DNA of 64,000 bases from Neoceratodus forsteri (GCA_016271365.2 JADMNL010000028.1:54764001-54828000); one strand, 5' to 3'. Numbered from the stretch's first letter, positions 24,199 through 36,279 are shown. Notes: a model not told the origin generated them from the sequence alone. Translations and numbers: made by a program.

Positions 24199-24805
24199 GC
24201 CCAGTCCAGTGGCACTGAGGGTTGAGATGCTAGGCACCACACCTTGATCCACGCCGGTGACCCGAGTTTGGTAGCAGACTCAGGATGCTGTGTGTCAGAT
24301 GGGGGAGACAGGCTGGAGTGTCCGACACAGCTCACCTTCTCTGGTGGGAGGGATGGGGTTTATCCTGATGTGGGCTGACCCCTGGCAGATGCTGGCGGCA
24401 TGCTGGCATGTTGACACCTCCAAGATCAGATTGGTCACAGGCAGAGGTCTGTGGACCAATCAAACTCTGGAGTGGCACCATTGGTGGGCAGAAGCTGAGG
24501 ACGTCAGCGTTCACGCCTGACATCAGGGCATGTAGCTTCCTCACACAAAAAGGGAGGAAAAACGCACTGGCGGTGCCGGGAAGACAGCATGCCAACCAAG
24601 TCCTGATGTGCCACCAAGCCACCACTGCCGTGGGGACGTGATGTGACGTGATTCTAAGACTCAAGGGTTTGGCCCCCTTCCGACCCCACCTAGGGGAAAA
24701 ACAGAGGCACGATGGAGGGATCCAGGCAGCAGGCAAGTGGTGGCAGGGATGAGGTTCAATGCGTGACTCCAGATGGCGGCAGGTAGGAGGAGAAAATAGA
24801 AATAC
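24199..24805 (+). mobile_element. tRNA-headed SINE, copy 2, with target-site duplication
   Basis: The head CCAGTGGCACTGAGGGTTGA (A-box-like) is followed by GGTGACCCGAGTTTGGTAGC (B-box-like) near 24256. The body is GC-rich and non-coding. It is flanked by a ~14-bp target duplication, AAAAAATGGGCAAAC (24184-24198) and AAAAAAGGGCAAAC (24806-24819), which differ by one base. This supports insertion by reverse transcription and fixes the ends well. Related copies lie at 22039 and 50365. At ~600 bp it is long for a SINE, so the body may be composite. Confidence 0.75.
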
Positions 24806-24885
24806 AAAAAAGGGCAAACAGCTAAGCAAAGTTAACCCCACCAAAACTGCAAGCAGGTTAGTGCAGAGAGAAAAAGAAAGCCTCC

Positions 24886-24941
<56 letters not shown>

Positions 24942-25090
24942 ACTCACACAGAACAGCAAACAGCAATGCTAAGTCAACCTCCCTTTTCAAGAAAACAACA
25001 AGCTGGTTAGGTCAGATAGAAATGCAATGTCAGCCCCCAACCCCACCCCTACCAAAAAGGAAAAAAGTAACTGAAAAACAATTAAGTAAC
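24806..25090. repeat. ~60-bp diverged tandem array, right part, with (CA)n
   Basis: The array continues: AGGGCAAACAGCTAAGCAAAG, ACTGCAAGCAGGTTAGTGCAG, AACAGCAAACAGCAATGCTAAG and CAACAAGCTGGTTAGGTCAG. A (CA)n microsatellite occupies 24888-24950. Confidence 0.7.
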
Positions 25091-26975
25091 GTACGATTCA
25101 CTCTACTACTTCATAGCAACAAAATCACAACTAAAACTTTGTTTTCAAAAAGCAACACACACAGACTCGGTTTGTCATGGAAAAAGCTGGGTGACAGCAA
25201 CACAAGAAACTTTAAAAGATACTAAAGATATTACAATATCAAGACCATGTAATAAATAAACATACATGCAATAAACACATTCTATGATGTTCTCATTCAC
25301 TGATACATACACTGTTGCAGTTAAAGCCACTTAATGGGTTAGATATCAATCATTGGCAAGCAAATGACTGGCGGTCTTGAGGCTTCTTAAAACTTTCAGA
25401 AAATGTATTTTCTATGTGTTCTGGTGCATTGCAAAGGTCTTCTGGAACACTTTTACAGTTAACCGTTTGGCTGCCGACATAATTGGAACATATTGGAAAT
25501 TTGGACTGCTGTATCAGTCTGCAGCACAGCAAGGGTTAAATATAATCCTGCTGATGCTCCGAGTGAACAAGCAAATCCCCCCAACAAGGCAAACAGTCCT
25601 AGTCAGATCCCCCCACCTGTTAAATACCTGGTAATCACATTCCTGATCTCCCCTGTTAGCTAGTGATGCCTTTCTTGCCCTAGCAATCACATAGCTGGAA
25701 CCACTGAACTTTTGCAGATTATAAAATCCTCACCCTCCCTCTGTCATTCATTAAAAAAAAATTGCACACAAAGCCCAGAATGTTTTCCCCATTGCAGATC
25801 ACTAGCTCTTCTGCAATCCCCCACCAACAAAAATTATTTCTGCGTCACTGAAAACATGATACAGTAACCTAATAGCCAACACAATTAAAGGAAGGAAATA
25901 AGCCAAAAGCTGACTATTATTTGTTTTAGTTCCATAATTTATGTACACACCAAGATCCACCCTAGCCTAAAACAAATATCAGTGGTGAAGACAAACTTAG
26001 TTCGACTGTTGTGGTCAGTCAATCAGTCTCCTAGGATTTCCCCGAAGCTGACTAGTCCGCCCATTGTCAATCAAGGACTTTATGAGATGAGTCAACGAAT
26101 CCCCAATAACAATCCCTAACTTTGCTTTGCACAATTTTTTTAAAGTTAAATTGGGCCAAGAGTTTCAAGTCTAGGAATGGTCAGGCAAGGCTTTTGGCAA
26201 ATTGCTTGCCATATTGTACTGTAGTTCACTTATGGACCAAGTTTTGCACAGCCCTAACCACATCTATAGAACCATTATACCTTCTGGACATACTGTGCTT
26301 GTCAAATGTTTGTTACTGAATCGAGGGACACCGACACTCAAAATATGAAAGGAACACTAGCCTCAGCACATGGGACACCATCAGCAGATCATGAAGATAC
26401 ACTCGTAGAAGCTCAGAACACGGAGGAAATTAGAGCTTTGATTTGTGAAGTTTAATTTTGATCCAGTAGCTTCACAGGCTAAGAATGCTTCCGCTTTAAA
26501 GTCCTGAGTTTAACCATGTGAGATACTGTAGCTGTGGACTTCTCTTTGTTGGCAGCACCTTTTTACATGTGTGACAGAACAGTTAAGAGGGGTAAAATGA
26601 AGGATGTTCCTTGCAGTGGGGGCAGTTGAAAGGTATGCTTCTGGGAAGGGTACCTAGAAGTATACCTCTCAACATAGGGCAGACCATTCACACATGCAAC
26701 ACAAGACAGCATTCAACATTGCTGCACAGTTGAGACAACAAAATGATACCTCATCTGCCCTCTCTTGCCTCTATAGTGGTCAAGTTCTGGTCAGAGCCAC
26801 AATAGCTGCTAGTGCATTAATGTGATAAGAGATTTGTTTGTTTATTTCAGATGTTTTAAAAGGAAAGATTCTGAGCTGGTAACACCTCATTTTCAGATGC
26901 ATCCTGGAGGAAGAGAAATGGAGAAAAGATAACAGATACAAAAATACAGAATATAAAATACATAGAAATTGAATA
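25091..26975. other. Unassigned interval
   Basis: There is no recognisable gene. The segment at 25115-25215 (AAAAGCAACACACACAGACT and ACAGCAACACAAGAAAC) is homologous to 22600-22690, so both are pieces of one older repeat. Short open frames show no family signature. The fused hAT-like ends at 26624-26673 are listed separately. Confidence 0.4.
26624..26673. repeat. Two hAT-like MITE ends joined in inverted orientation
   Basis: GTTGAAAGGTATGCTTCTGG (from 26625) and the inverted ACCTAGAAGTATACCTCTCAAC (ending 26673) form ~23-bp arms around a few bases. The outer parts match the ends of the MITE at 23223-23530 (GTTGAGAGGTATG and CATACCTCTCAAC). It may be two neighbouring insertions or an excision remnant. 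Confidence 0.5.
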
Positions 26976-26977
26976 TA

Positions 26978-27314
26978 GGGTTACCACCTTTGAAGAAGCC
27001 CAAAGTGGGACATTTCTTACTGAAACGTGATTTTTTGCAGGATGGTACAAAACCTCGACCAATGCAACAGACTTGTTTTCTCTATATAATCAGCATTAAG
27101 GCTAAGTATTGTGGTTTCTTAGTTGCTTCTCTTGTTTCTTATCATTGTAGGGCATTTTAGTTAAGGCATTATAGTTTTCTGCAACATTAAGGGGGAAAGT
27201 TAGAAAATTTTTCCTCCTATAAAGTCAGGACATGTAGTATTTTTCATGTTTTTCTGCAGGACACAGCTGCCCAAATCAGGACTGTCCTGCGAAAATCAGG
27301 ACATGTGGTAATCC
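26978..27314. mobile_element. MITE with TA target duplication, 337 bp
   Basis: The inverted ends are GGGTTACCAC (26978-26987) and GTGGTAATCC (27305-27314), flanked by TA at 26976-26977 and 27315-27316. Internal GGGACA and CAGGACATGT motifs occur near both ends. It is non-coding. A TA duplication suggests a Tc1/mariner-type mobiliser, but the superfamily is inferred from the duplication alone. Confidence 0.65.
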
Positions 27315-27316
27315 TA

Positions 27317-27632
27317 ATTGCAAAACTATAACAAAAATAAACAGGACAATTATGCCTAAGAAGACATTGACAAAAATAATTTACCAACCAGTAAGTTGTG
27401 GAATTGACCAGAGAACAATTGAATAGTTATCAACTTAACAAACTAAAAACTAGAGGAATGATTGATACTGGGGAAGAGATATAGAACTCACGTGCAACTT
27501 AGTTGTATTATTGTGATGTACAAGCCCCACATTAACACTGCAAAAGTAGAAAAACAAAACCATAAACATCAAGGTAATGCAGTGAACAGGGTGTTTTTTG
27601 GTTCTGGACATGCACACACCCTTGAAAATACA

Positions 27633-27675
<43 letters not shown>

Positions 27676-28271
27676 GCACACAGACACACACGTAGCAGTT
27701 ACAACAGTTTTGCATATACAAAGGGTGTGAGTGCGATTAGTAGGATAGGGTAGCTGAGCTGCAATATTTCATTTTCCGTGGGGTCCTGCTTTTACACATT
27801 TTTACAGTGTGTTTAGTAGAGTAGTCATTTACATAATTTGTCATTTCAGTAGAAGATGGGATTGATGATGTCAGCATTGGAATACGGAGCTGGAGAGGTG
27901 CTAACATCATGGAGTTTACAATTTATTTACTCAGGGCAGCGCAAATGAGTTGCAGCATCTCATTTTCAGTGGAATCCTGAATCTAGCCACAGTGTGATGT
28001 GCAATAGCCCCTGATATAGACCTTTGGAGTACAGTCGGCAACAATGTTGATTTAGCACCAACACACTGACTACAAATACTGTACAATCACGATGCAAAAA
28101 TAAATCAGTCATTGTAAAAGACAAACTTCTGTTTATAATTTTGGTTACATTAACATAGTACTTTAGCAGGTTGTTTGGTCAGTTGGCCATTAAAAAAAAG
28201 AGAAACTCGACACTTGGAATAGGTTGTCAGTGTTGTCATTAAAAACTAGCCCTGTGTACAAAAACAGACAG

Positions 28272-28310
<39 letters not shown>

Positions 28311-29202
28311 TCCCCAGCAGCAGTTCCTCTTGTCTCCCTCCTCCCATCCTCAGAAATAGTCCTACCCCAGAAACCAAACTGAAGGCCCCTCCCAATATTA
28401 CAAACCACTAAGCATCACTATAAAATATTTAGTTTACTCTGTTTGGACTGGAAATAGGCCACTACAACTGTAAAGGACAACACATAAATCTCCATACCTA
28501 TGTTCTATGGAAAAAAGACATGGATGCAACATGTTATTCTGTTTACAATTCTATTTACAACAAAAGCCAAGGTAAGGCAAAGTTAATTTATCAAATACCC
28601 TATCCCTGGCACTCAAGGTGCTGTGCAATCAATACAAACAGTGAATCATAACACATAGATCTGTTTAAAATTATAAAATAAAATAATATTAACAGAAATC
28701 CATTTTAAAAAATATGCTGGGAATGCTAAGGTAAATAATTATGTTTTTAGAGAGGCCTTAAAGGCTTCCACCATATGGGCAGAATAAACACTCCCAGGTA
28801 ATGTGTTTCAGAGTAGTGGACCTGTCACACCAAATGCTCCATTCCTAGACTGTTTTAAATGAGAACTGGGGGCCACAAACAAGTCTGCAAAGGAGGAGCA
28901 AAGGTGGTGAGTGCCACAAACCCACTCCTGAGGGTCAGGTCCCCCTGAGCTCACAGTGCCCACCCCTAAGTGCAATCCATGACAGTGAGGTGGAAACAGG
29001 AGATACTCTCTTTGTGTCCTTCTATAGTGTTTGCTGGGTTCACAACTGAACACCCGCCATGAAGTCCCAGGGTCTACTATTTACTCTGGATCAGGGTACA
29101 GTACAAGTTTTGAGTCTTGTAGTCAAATATGAACCCTTCTTATTGTTACAAAAAGGGAGAAGATCCAGGCATTACAACCTCTTCAGGGTAGTGTTGTAAC
29201 CC
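27317..29202. other. Unassigned interval with microsatellites and possible LINE-derived tail
   Basis: A (CA)n lies at 27630-27691 and a (GT)n at 28274-28309. Two similar stretches near 27757 and 27954 (GAGCTGCAATATTTCATTTT and GAGTTGCAGCATCTCATTTT) suggest an old ~197-bp duplication. The part at about 28750-29000 (AGAGGCCTTAAAGGCTTCCA, then ATGTGTTTCAGAGTAGTGG) resembles widespread vertebrate LINE-derived tails, but I could not assign a family. No gene is seen. Confidence 0.45.
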
Positions 29203-29366
29203 TGATTCTGCCTTCTCCCACAAGGCATGCAATAACATGGGTCAAATCCCCACAGACCTTTCCTTGAGACTTTGGTATTCCCCCTATCTCTACATAGATG
29301 TTTCCTTTTCAGAACCTTGTTTGATTTGGTAGCTTATGATGGTATCCCTTAGCAATAACAATTTAC
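29203..29366 (-). repeat. 3' LTR, piece 3 (end of LTR)
   Basis: It matches 42491-42655 of the 5' LTR (CTGCCTTCTCCCACAAGGCA, GACTTTGGTATTCCCC, TTTGATTTGGTAGCTTATG). It begins with TG at 29203 on the plus strand, that is, it ends in CA on the element strand. The CR1 insertion starts after AGCAATAACAATTTA. Confidence 0.85.
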
Positions 29367-29439
29367 ATACTAACATACATACTATTTGCCAGCAGATTAG
29401 GCCTTATGGTCTATCGAGTCTGCTCGAACCTTAGATCCT

Positions 29440-32416
29440 TAGTTGGGTGCCGAGAGCCTCCCATCCTTTGTGCTCCAGAAACCTCTATCATCCATCCCCA
29501 CACCCCTGGGACAGGCCATCATCTGATACATCCACTTTCTGTGTCTGTCCCATCCTCTCTTGAAGCCCTCCACTGTGGATCTCTGAACCAGCTCACCAGG
29601 CAGTGCATTCCAAGGGTCCACCACCCTCTCAGTGAAAAACCTCCTCCTCTTTTCCCCCTCACCCTTCCACCTTCCAACTTCAAACCATGCCCTCTGGTGA
29701 TACCTCCCTGCTTTAGTCTATAGATCCCCTCCATGTTTACCCTATTTATTCCCTTGAGGTACTTGAAGACCTCAATCATGTCCCCCCGTCTCTCCTCTCC
29801 TCCAATGAAAACAGGCAGAGCTCCTCAAGTCTGTCCTCATAAGTCAAATCCCCTAGCCCTTGTCTCATCTTTGTTGCCCTCCTCTGTACCCTCTTCAGGA
29901 GCTGTATGTCCCTCTTCAAGTGTGGTCTCCAGTACTGTACACAGTACACAAGGTGTGGTCTAACCAGTCCATTGTACAGTGGAAGAATCACTTCCTTGCT
30001 CCTAGAGGTGATCCCCCTTACGATGCATCCCAACATCCTGTTTGCCTTGCTAGCAGCTCTCCTGCACTGCTTAGAGTTATTCATACATGCATCCACCATG
30101 ACCCCAGGTCTTTTTCCTCTATTGAGGCCTCCAGCACCTCCCCTCCCAGGGTGTATCTGTGTTTAGGGCTTCCTCGACCAAGATGCAACACCTTGCACTT
30201 GGTGATATTGAAATTTAATTTCCATGTGTGAGCCCAGCTTTCCAGGGTGTCCAGGTCCCCTTGCAGGGCCAACCTCCCCTCTTCTCCCTCAACTACTGCT
30301 CCCATCTTGAAGTCATCCATGGAGAGACTCATTTCACACCCAATACCCTCCCTGATGTCTGATATGTATGCATTAAACAGGATCGGACCTAGGACCAAGC
30401 CCTGTGGTACCCCATTACCAACCTCTCCAGGGTTCGAGAGCTCCCCACAGACCACTACTCTCTGGGTGCATCCAGCTAGCCAGTTTTCAATCCATCTGAC
30501 CATCAAAGGGCCTACTCCTAACCCCATCAGTTTCTCCACCAGACCATTGTAGGGGACAGAGTCAAACACCTTGCTGAAGTCCAAGAATAATACATCCACA
30601 GGCTTTCCCCTGTCCAGTTCTGATGTTACCCATTCGTAGAACTCCACAAGGTTGGTTTGACATGATCTACCTGGCACAAACCCATGTTGCCGACTATCCA
30701 GACCTCCCACCTCCTCCAAGTACACCCCCAATCGTTCCTTATGTATACACTCCATTAATTTTCCCACCACCGAGGTCAAACTGATGGGTCTATAGTTACC
30801 TGGTACTTCCCTCCCCCCCTTATGGATTGGCACCACATGTGCCTCTCGTCAATCCCTAGGTACCCTCCCAGTCTCAAGTGACCTGTTGAAGAGTTCCGCC
30901 AGGGGTGCAGCCAGTATGTCCACCAATTCCCATTGTACTCTCAGATGAATGCCATCCGGCCCAGGAGATTTGTCTTTCTTTAGGGCCTTTAGGGCTAACC
31001 ACACCCTTTTGGTGGAGATAGCATCATCTGTCCCCTCCACTTTACTGGCCTTTTATCCTTACCCAGATGTGACACCCTGGGGTACCTCTCCTCCTCTTGC
31101 TCCATTTATGTTGCTCCCCTGATCCCACTTACTGCTGCTTCTATCCCTTCATGCCTTGTTTTGTAGATTCCCATCCCCTCTCTAGTGAACACAGAGGCAA
31201 AGTACTGTTAAATACCTCTGCCTGGTCCTTGCCTCTTCCACCCACCTCATTCTGATCTCAATCTGCTGAGATGGCCCTTAGTTTTCTCCGCTCCCAATGT
31301 ACCGTGAAGAACCTTTTCCTCCATGTATCCTCTGTGCCAGCCGCTGCTCTTACTGGACTTTGCTCCCCACCATACGGGTGACTTTTCTAGATGCAAGCTG
31401 GTACATTTCCTTATCCCCATCCCCTCTTGTTGTTTTGTATTTTTTGTAGGCTGCCTTCTTTTCTCTGACTGCTACCTGTACCTTACTGGACCACCAGCAT
31501 GGTTTATGTGACCTTGCTCCCTTATGTTTCAACTTAGGGCAGATCCTGACTGCCTCATGAAGTCCCCGTTTTATGACCTCCCATCTCCTTTCCACACTTG
31601 TCATTGAGGTAATCCCCTTCAAGTGATACTTGAGAATATTTCCCATAAAGTCTGCCCCGCTGAAGTCCACTGCCAGTGTCCTAGATCTCCCCCCCTTCCC
31701 CCATGCTTATTTGAAACCAGACAGTATTGTGGTCACTCCCAGTCAGGGGTCCTGTACAACCATGTCCCTTACCAGATCCCCATCTGCCAGAACCACATCC
31801 AGGACATGCCCTCCCTTGTGGGCTCCATCACATGCTGTGTTAAGAACACATCCTGGAAGCCATCCAGCAGCCTCTGCTCCTTGGCCACCTTAGAGGACAT
31901 GGTTATTTGTACCTGGTATATTAAGGTCCCCCATCAACACCAGTCCTTCCCTTTGGTCCACACTGGGCAATGATGTTGTCCAGCAAACATCCTCTAGAAC
32001 ATCACCATCCCGGGCCTATATACTACACCCAGCTTGACCTTATCTCCTGCTGGGGATTGTATATGACCCATAAGGCCTCCACGTTTCCCTCTGCCTCTTC
32101 TGCCCTAGCAATTTCTATGTCATCTCTAATGAACATAGCCACTCCACCCCCTCTGCCCTCCTTTCTATCCTTCCTAAGCATAGTGTACTCCCATACATTT
32201 AGGTCCCAGTCATGGTTTTTGTTGGCCCACGTCTCCATGACTGCTGCCACATCCACCCCCCCCGAACAGCATGGCCTGGAACTCTGGCAACTTGTTTCCC
32301 AAGCTCCTGACATTTACTAACACCAACCCCCACCCCTTATCCCTGATCCTCTTTGTCGAACCCCACCCAGATTCCTTATACTTCCATCCTCCCTCTGCTC
32401 CTCCTGAAACCTCCAC
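29440..32416 (-). pseudogene. CR1 ORF2: endonuclease and reverse transcriptase, broken
   Basis: The endonuclease begins with 'VLVNVRSLGNKLPEF' (about 32330) and continues with 'VDVAAVMETWANKN' and 'GRGGGVAMFIRDD' (32313-32100). The RT starts at 31040 ('DKSPGPDGIHLRVQWELVD'). The largest intact stretch, 30836-30081, holds 'VPIHKGG', 'GNYRPISLTSVVGKLMECI', 'FLDFSKVFDSV', 'GVPQGLVLGPILFN' and the active site as SMDDF, where the family has FADD. The C-terminal 'GLVRPHLVYCVQYWRPHLKR' (30030-29960) and 'TYEDRLEELCLFSLEERR' follow. Breaks near 31,000-30,840, 30,090 and 29,780 separate the pieces. ORF2 would nick target DNA and copy LINE RNA at the break. Confidence 0.88.
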
Positions 32417-32599
32417 CCCAGTCTGTTTCCCCTCCCCTTGGGCTTAAAGGCTACCCCTCATCTGGAGGAGAGGGCTTCTGGTCAGCCCTCCTTATCTCTT
32501 CCCCCTCACAAGTTTAAACCCCACCTTTCTTGTATGTAGTCAGCCATCCCCTGTTTAAGGACTTCCTTCCCTAATGGGCAAGATGAAGCCTGTCCTTGG

Positions 32600-34100
32600 C
32601 ATATAGTCCCTTATCCTCCTAAACTCTGTTCCAGTTCCCTAACACCCCCAACCCACTCTCTTCACCCCACTTCCTGAGCCAGTCATTAACCTCCGTGAGC
32701 TTCATTTTTTTCTCTCCACTAAGGCCTTTGGTACTGGCAATATCTCTGAAAAGGAAATGTTGCATCCATTATCCCGACAGACTCTGGCAAGTTCTTGGAA
32801 CCTTGCTTGGATTTCCAAAACGCTATTTCTCTCTAGATCATTAGTTCCCAAACGCACCAGGAAATCCAGTTTCCCTCCACAATCCCTAACCATTTCATAC
32901 ACCATGAACTTTACTCCATGCACTGTCAGCCCAGAGATACTCACTACCTTCACCTGGCAATGGCATCCACCCCCTGTCCCTCCCACTGGATACCCCTAAT
33001 CATCGAGTCTCCCAATACCAGAACCTTAACACTGCCATCATCCTTATGGTTACCTCCACTATGCCCTCTCAGCCCCCCTCCCCCCCTTTATTCATGATCT
33101 CAATTCCATGGGAGTCTTCCTGCCTTATTAGAGACCCCCTTGTCACCCTCCCCTTTCTGCATCCCTTACTATTTTGCCCACTTAACTCAACCCCCTCCTC
33201 TGAACAGGTGTCCCCTTTAACCCTCTCTTATCCGAACCATTTATCCTGGCCCTGATGGTTTTCCCCTTCCCCACACTGCCATCCTCCCCTCTTGTAATAG
33301 TACCCCTGCCTCCAGAGGCTCTCTGTGGGTCCCCTTTAGCTAGGGCCCCATCACTGGTACTGACCCCCCTGCTGAAGGGGAGCTCTTCTCCCACCTCCTT
33401 GTCTCCCAGTTTATCTCCAATCATGCTCTCCTCCCTCATGTCTGGAATATGTTGCATCTCCACCATTTGCTTAACATATGTTTCCCCTTCTCCCTCTGGG
33501 ACTATTTCTATCCTTTCCATAGCCGGTCTGTGATGCCCTATGGGTATCTGACTCTCCCCGGCCTCTGTATAAGTTTCCTCATTTCCACCAACCCCTTCCT
33601 CCCTCTAGGTTGCTTAGTAGCTCAAATTTATTAGACACTCTATGTCAGCCCATCAAGTAACCCGAGTTTCTGACTCGCACCTCTAAACTGCCCCTCTTCT
33701 TCCCCTCTGCTCTAGTTCTCCTTAGGAGCTCCATTCTCACAGTCTGCTGTTTTAGGCTTCCTCACAACAGCTCCTCCCGACTCTTCCCACTCCACTCTCT
33801 TTGTATTCAGAATGTTCACCCCGTACGCTTTCCCCTTAGCATCAACTTCCCTATTGAAGGGTCCTCTGTCCCTAATATCCCCCCTCCTGCTTGCTGTAAC
33901 ATAACGTTCTGTAATTTCAGAGCATTTCCCCAGCCTCCCCTCACCCCCACCCTTCTGCTGCCCATATCCACACCCCTTATCCTTGGACACCCCCCCAGCT
34001 TACTCCTTAACCAATATACCTCACTCCTGATACAAGATAGCTGTCTACAGAGTGGGCAGCCTCCCTCTCTCCAGGCCCAATTTAGAATTATTGCCATCCC
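32600..34100 (-). pseudogene. CR1 ORF1 remnant: Cys-rich start and esterase-like domain
   Basis: Near 34090-34010 (minus strand) a Cys-rich start appears: VGCTGCG, then GGCPLCRQLSCIRSEVYWL, resembling the zinc-binding motif at the start of CR1 ORF1. The middle (33990-33000) is frameshifted and low-complexity. At 32986-32702 lies 'VSISGLTVHGVKFMVYEMV', followed by the conserved block LVRLGTNDLERN of the CR1 ORF1 SGNH-type esterase domain. In the family ORF1 binds RNA and is needed for efficient retrotransposition. Here it is broken in several places and cannot yield a full protein. Confidence 0.7.
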
Positions 34101-34207
34101 ACAGCCTGTGCAGCCTACAACCCTTCTGAAAATGCCTGCTATGGTGGAATATGGCCACCCAGTTTATCCCCCTCTGTTATAATGGCACCCCCCCTTTTCT
34201 CAGGCCC

Positions 34208-35147
34208 CTTTATCACAGATTATTGCTGAAACATCCCACAATCACACACACACACACACAGTATAGAAATCTTGCTCAGGAAGGTTTCTTAAACAAAACA
34301 AATGGCTTTATTAAATATTTGTCATATATTACAACAAAAATGTTTGGAACATGTTGGTCACAGAATAACACAAATAAAAGTGGATATGTACAAAACAATG
34401 CACTATAACAGTTCTCTAAAGCTCTACTTTAAATTCATAGTGAAATGAAGTCCACAAAAATAAATGTTTTTTCAAAGGTTTCAATCCTTTCTGTAGCAGT
34501 CTTGCTTCTTGTATGTCTGCTGGCAGTTGTTCTCTTGTGGTCAGGAGAGTGTCCAAAAGCAAAGAATCCTCAAAATGCTCTGTGGAGGGTCTTAAATACC
34601 TGTAGTCCAAGGCAGTCTGTAAGTCTTTGTCTGGTCCTAACTTTTAGGCCAGTAGATGTCACTCTTGCACTTTCCCAAAAAACTCTTATTAAGGGACTCA
34701 TACCTTTATTAGCCAGACTCTTACAATTCCAATATCCTGCCAGCTAACCAATGTAATTATACCATGACAGTTTTCTGTCATTGTCCTTTGAAGTGTAAAT
34801 GTTTTTTGTTTAGTTTTTTATGACAGGGTTTTAGCTATTAATACCCCCCTTGGTTTATAACCCTTTTCCTCTTTAATAGCTACCTCAGTGCTGTCTTCTT
34901 TAGTATCCTGGCTTTTTAAGTGATAATTTTTATTACATGTGATAGATTTAGGACTTCTGTGTTAGTTAACCAGGGAGACTCTCTTGAAATGCAATTTCCA
35001 GCTTCCCTGAGAAATCCAGTTTCTCTTAGGCCACAGGGAATTTGCAGACCTTTGAAAAAAAACAATCCATTTCCTTGTTCTGTGTGGCCCTTTTATCCGT
35101 TATTCCTTGTGACATTTTAAACATACACAAAATATAACCAAATATAA
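34208..35147 (-). repeat. 3' LTR, piece 2
   Basis: It aligns with 42660-43590 of the 5' LTR (CACAGATTATTGCTGAAACA, ATAACACAAATAAAAGTGGA, ATGTACAAAACAATGCACTA). A short (CA)n at 34242-34260 is an expansion not present in the 5' LTR. The piece is bounded on the left by the 5' end of the minus-strand CR1 and on the right by the plus-strand CR1. Its low-complexity open frames do not look coding. Confidence 0.85.
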
Positions 35148-36279
35148 CTATTGCACAAACTGGGGAATATGGGTGTAGGCAGGACAGTAGTGCAGTGGGT
35201 AGGTAACTGGCTGGACAGCAGGACACAGAGGGTGGTGATAAATGGCTGTCACTCCACAGAGGGAAGAGGGACCAGTGGGGTACCACAGGGATCAGTGCTG
35301 GGACCGGTACTATTCAATATCTTCATCAGTGACATTGCGCAGGACCTAGAAGGCAGAATTTCACTGTTCGCTGATGACACAAAGCTCTGTAACAGAGTAG
35401 ACACACCAGAGGGTGTAGACAGAATGAGAAGGGACCTGCAGAAACTTGAAGAATGGTCAGGGGTTTGGCAGTTGAAATTCAATACAAGGAAGTGCAAGAT
35501 AATGCATATGGGGCACAAAAACCCTGGCACAATATATCAGTTGGGGGGTGAGGATATAGCATGCACCAAGCAGGAAAGGGATCTTGGAGTTATCATCTCT
35601 GATGACCTCAAGGCAGGGAAACAGTGTGACAAGGCAGCAGGTAAAGAAAATAGGATGCTGGGATGCATAGGCAGGGGCATCACCAGCAGGAAAAGGAGGT
35701 CATAATTCCACTATACAAGACACTAGTGAGGCCGCACCTGGAGTACACTGTGCAGTTCTGGAGACCTTACCTACGTAAGGACATAGACAGGGTAGAGAAG
35801 GTTCAGAGGAGGCAACAAAGATGGTGCATGGATTGCATCACAAGTCCTATGAGGACAGGTTGAAGGCACTGAACATGTACTCCCTGGAGGAGAGGAGGGA
35901 GAGGGATATGATAGAGACATAAAAGTATCTTACAGGAGGAACAGGGTGCAGGAATGCACTATTTTTAAGTGAAAAGATGTTCCAGGACTAGAGGGCATGG
36001 GATGAAGTTTGAGGAGAGACGATTCAGAGGAAATGTGAGGAAGAATTTCTTCACAGAACGGGTGGTGGACAAGTGGAACACCCTGCCAGAGGAAGTGGTG
36101 GGGGCTGAAACAATCACAGGATTTAAGAATGCATGGATAGACATAAAGGAATTCTGGCGGTCAGGGGTAAGGGGCAACAGACTTCCTGGAAAACATAAAC
36201 TGAACTTACAAACTTAAATGGGCAGACTAGGTGGGCCATAGGCCTTTATCTGCCGACACTGTCTATGTATCTATGTATA
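35148..36279 (+). mobile_element. CR1 LINE, 5'-truncated, plus strand, inserted in the LTR
   Basis: It opens in the middle of the reverse transcriptase at 35148. The frame 35151-35705 is uninterrupted and includes 'GVPQGSVLGPVLFNIFISDI', the active site FADDTKL at about 35371, and 'TRKCKIMHMGHKNP'. A frameshift near 35690 leads to '[20 protein letters not shown]' (35663-35863). After another break, '[18 protein letters not shown]' follows (36045-36110). The 3' end has GGGCAGACTAGGTGGGCCAT and TTTATCTGCCGACACTG, then a (TCTATGTA)-type tail. This is the best-preserved CR1 reverse transcriptase segment in the window. Confidence 0.9.

Larger units (their letters stand above)
29367..34207 (-). mobile_element. 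Nearly full-length CR1 LINE inserted in the LTR
   Basis: This is a minus-strand CR1 of ~4.8 kb with ORF1 remains (34097-32702), endonuclease (32416-~31900), linker (31670-31350), reverse transcriptase (31040-29780), C-terminal region and a 3' tail. The tail reads GGCCTAATCTGCTGGCAAAT then ATGTATGTTAGTATGT on the element strand. LTR sequence resumes on both sides. Most CR1 copies are strongly 5'-truncated, so the presence of ORF1 is notable. All frames are broken. Confidence 0.87.

Noticed and set aside
24332..24943. 203-codon minus-strand frame with a Cys/Val repeat start
   Set aside because: The start is a translated (GT)n microsatellite and the rest is antisense to a SINE.
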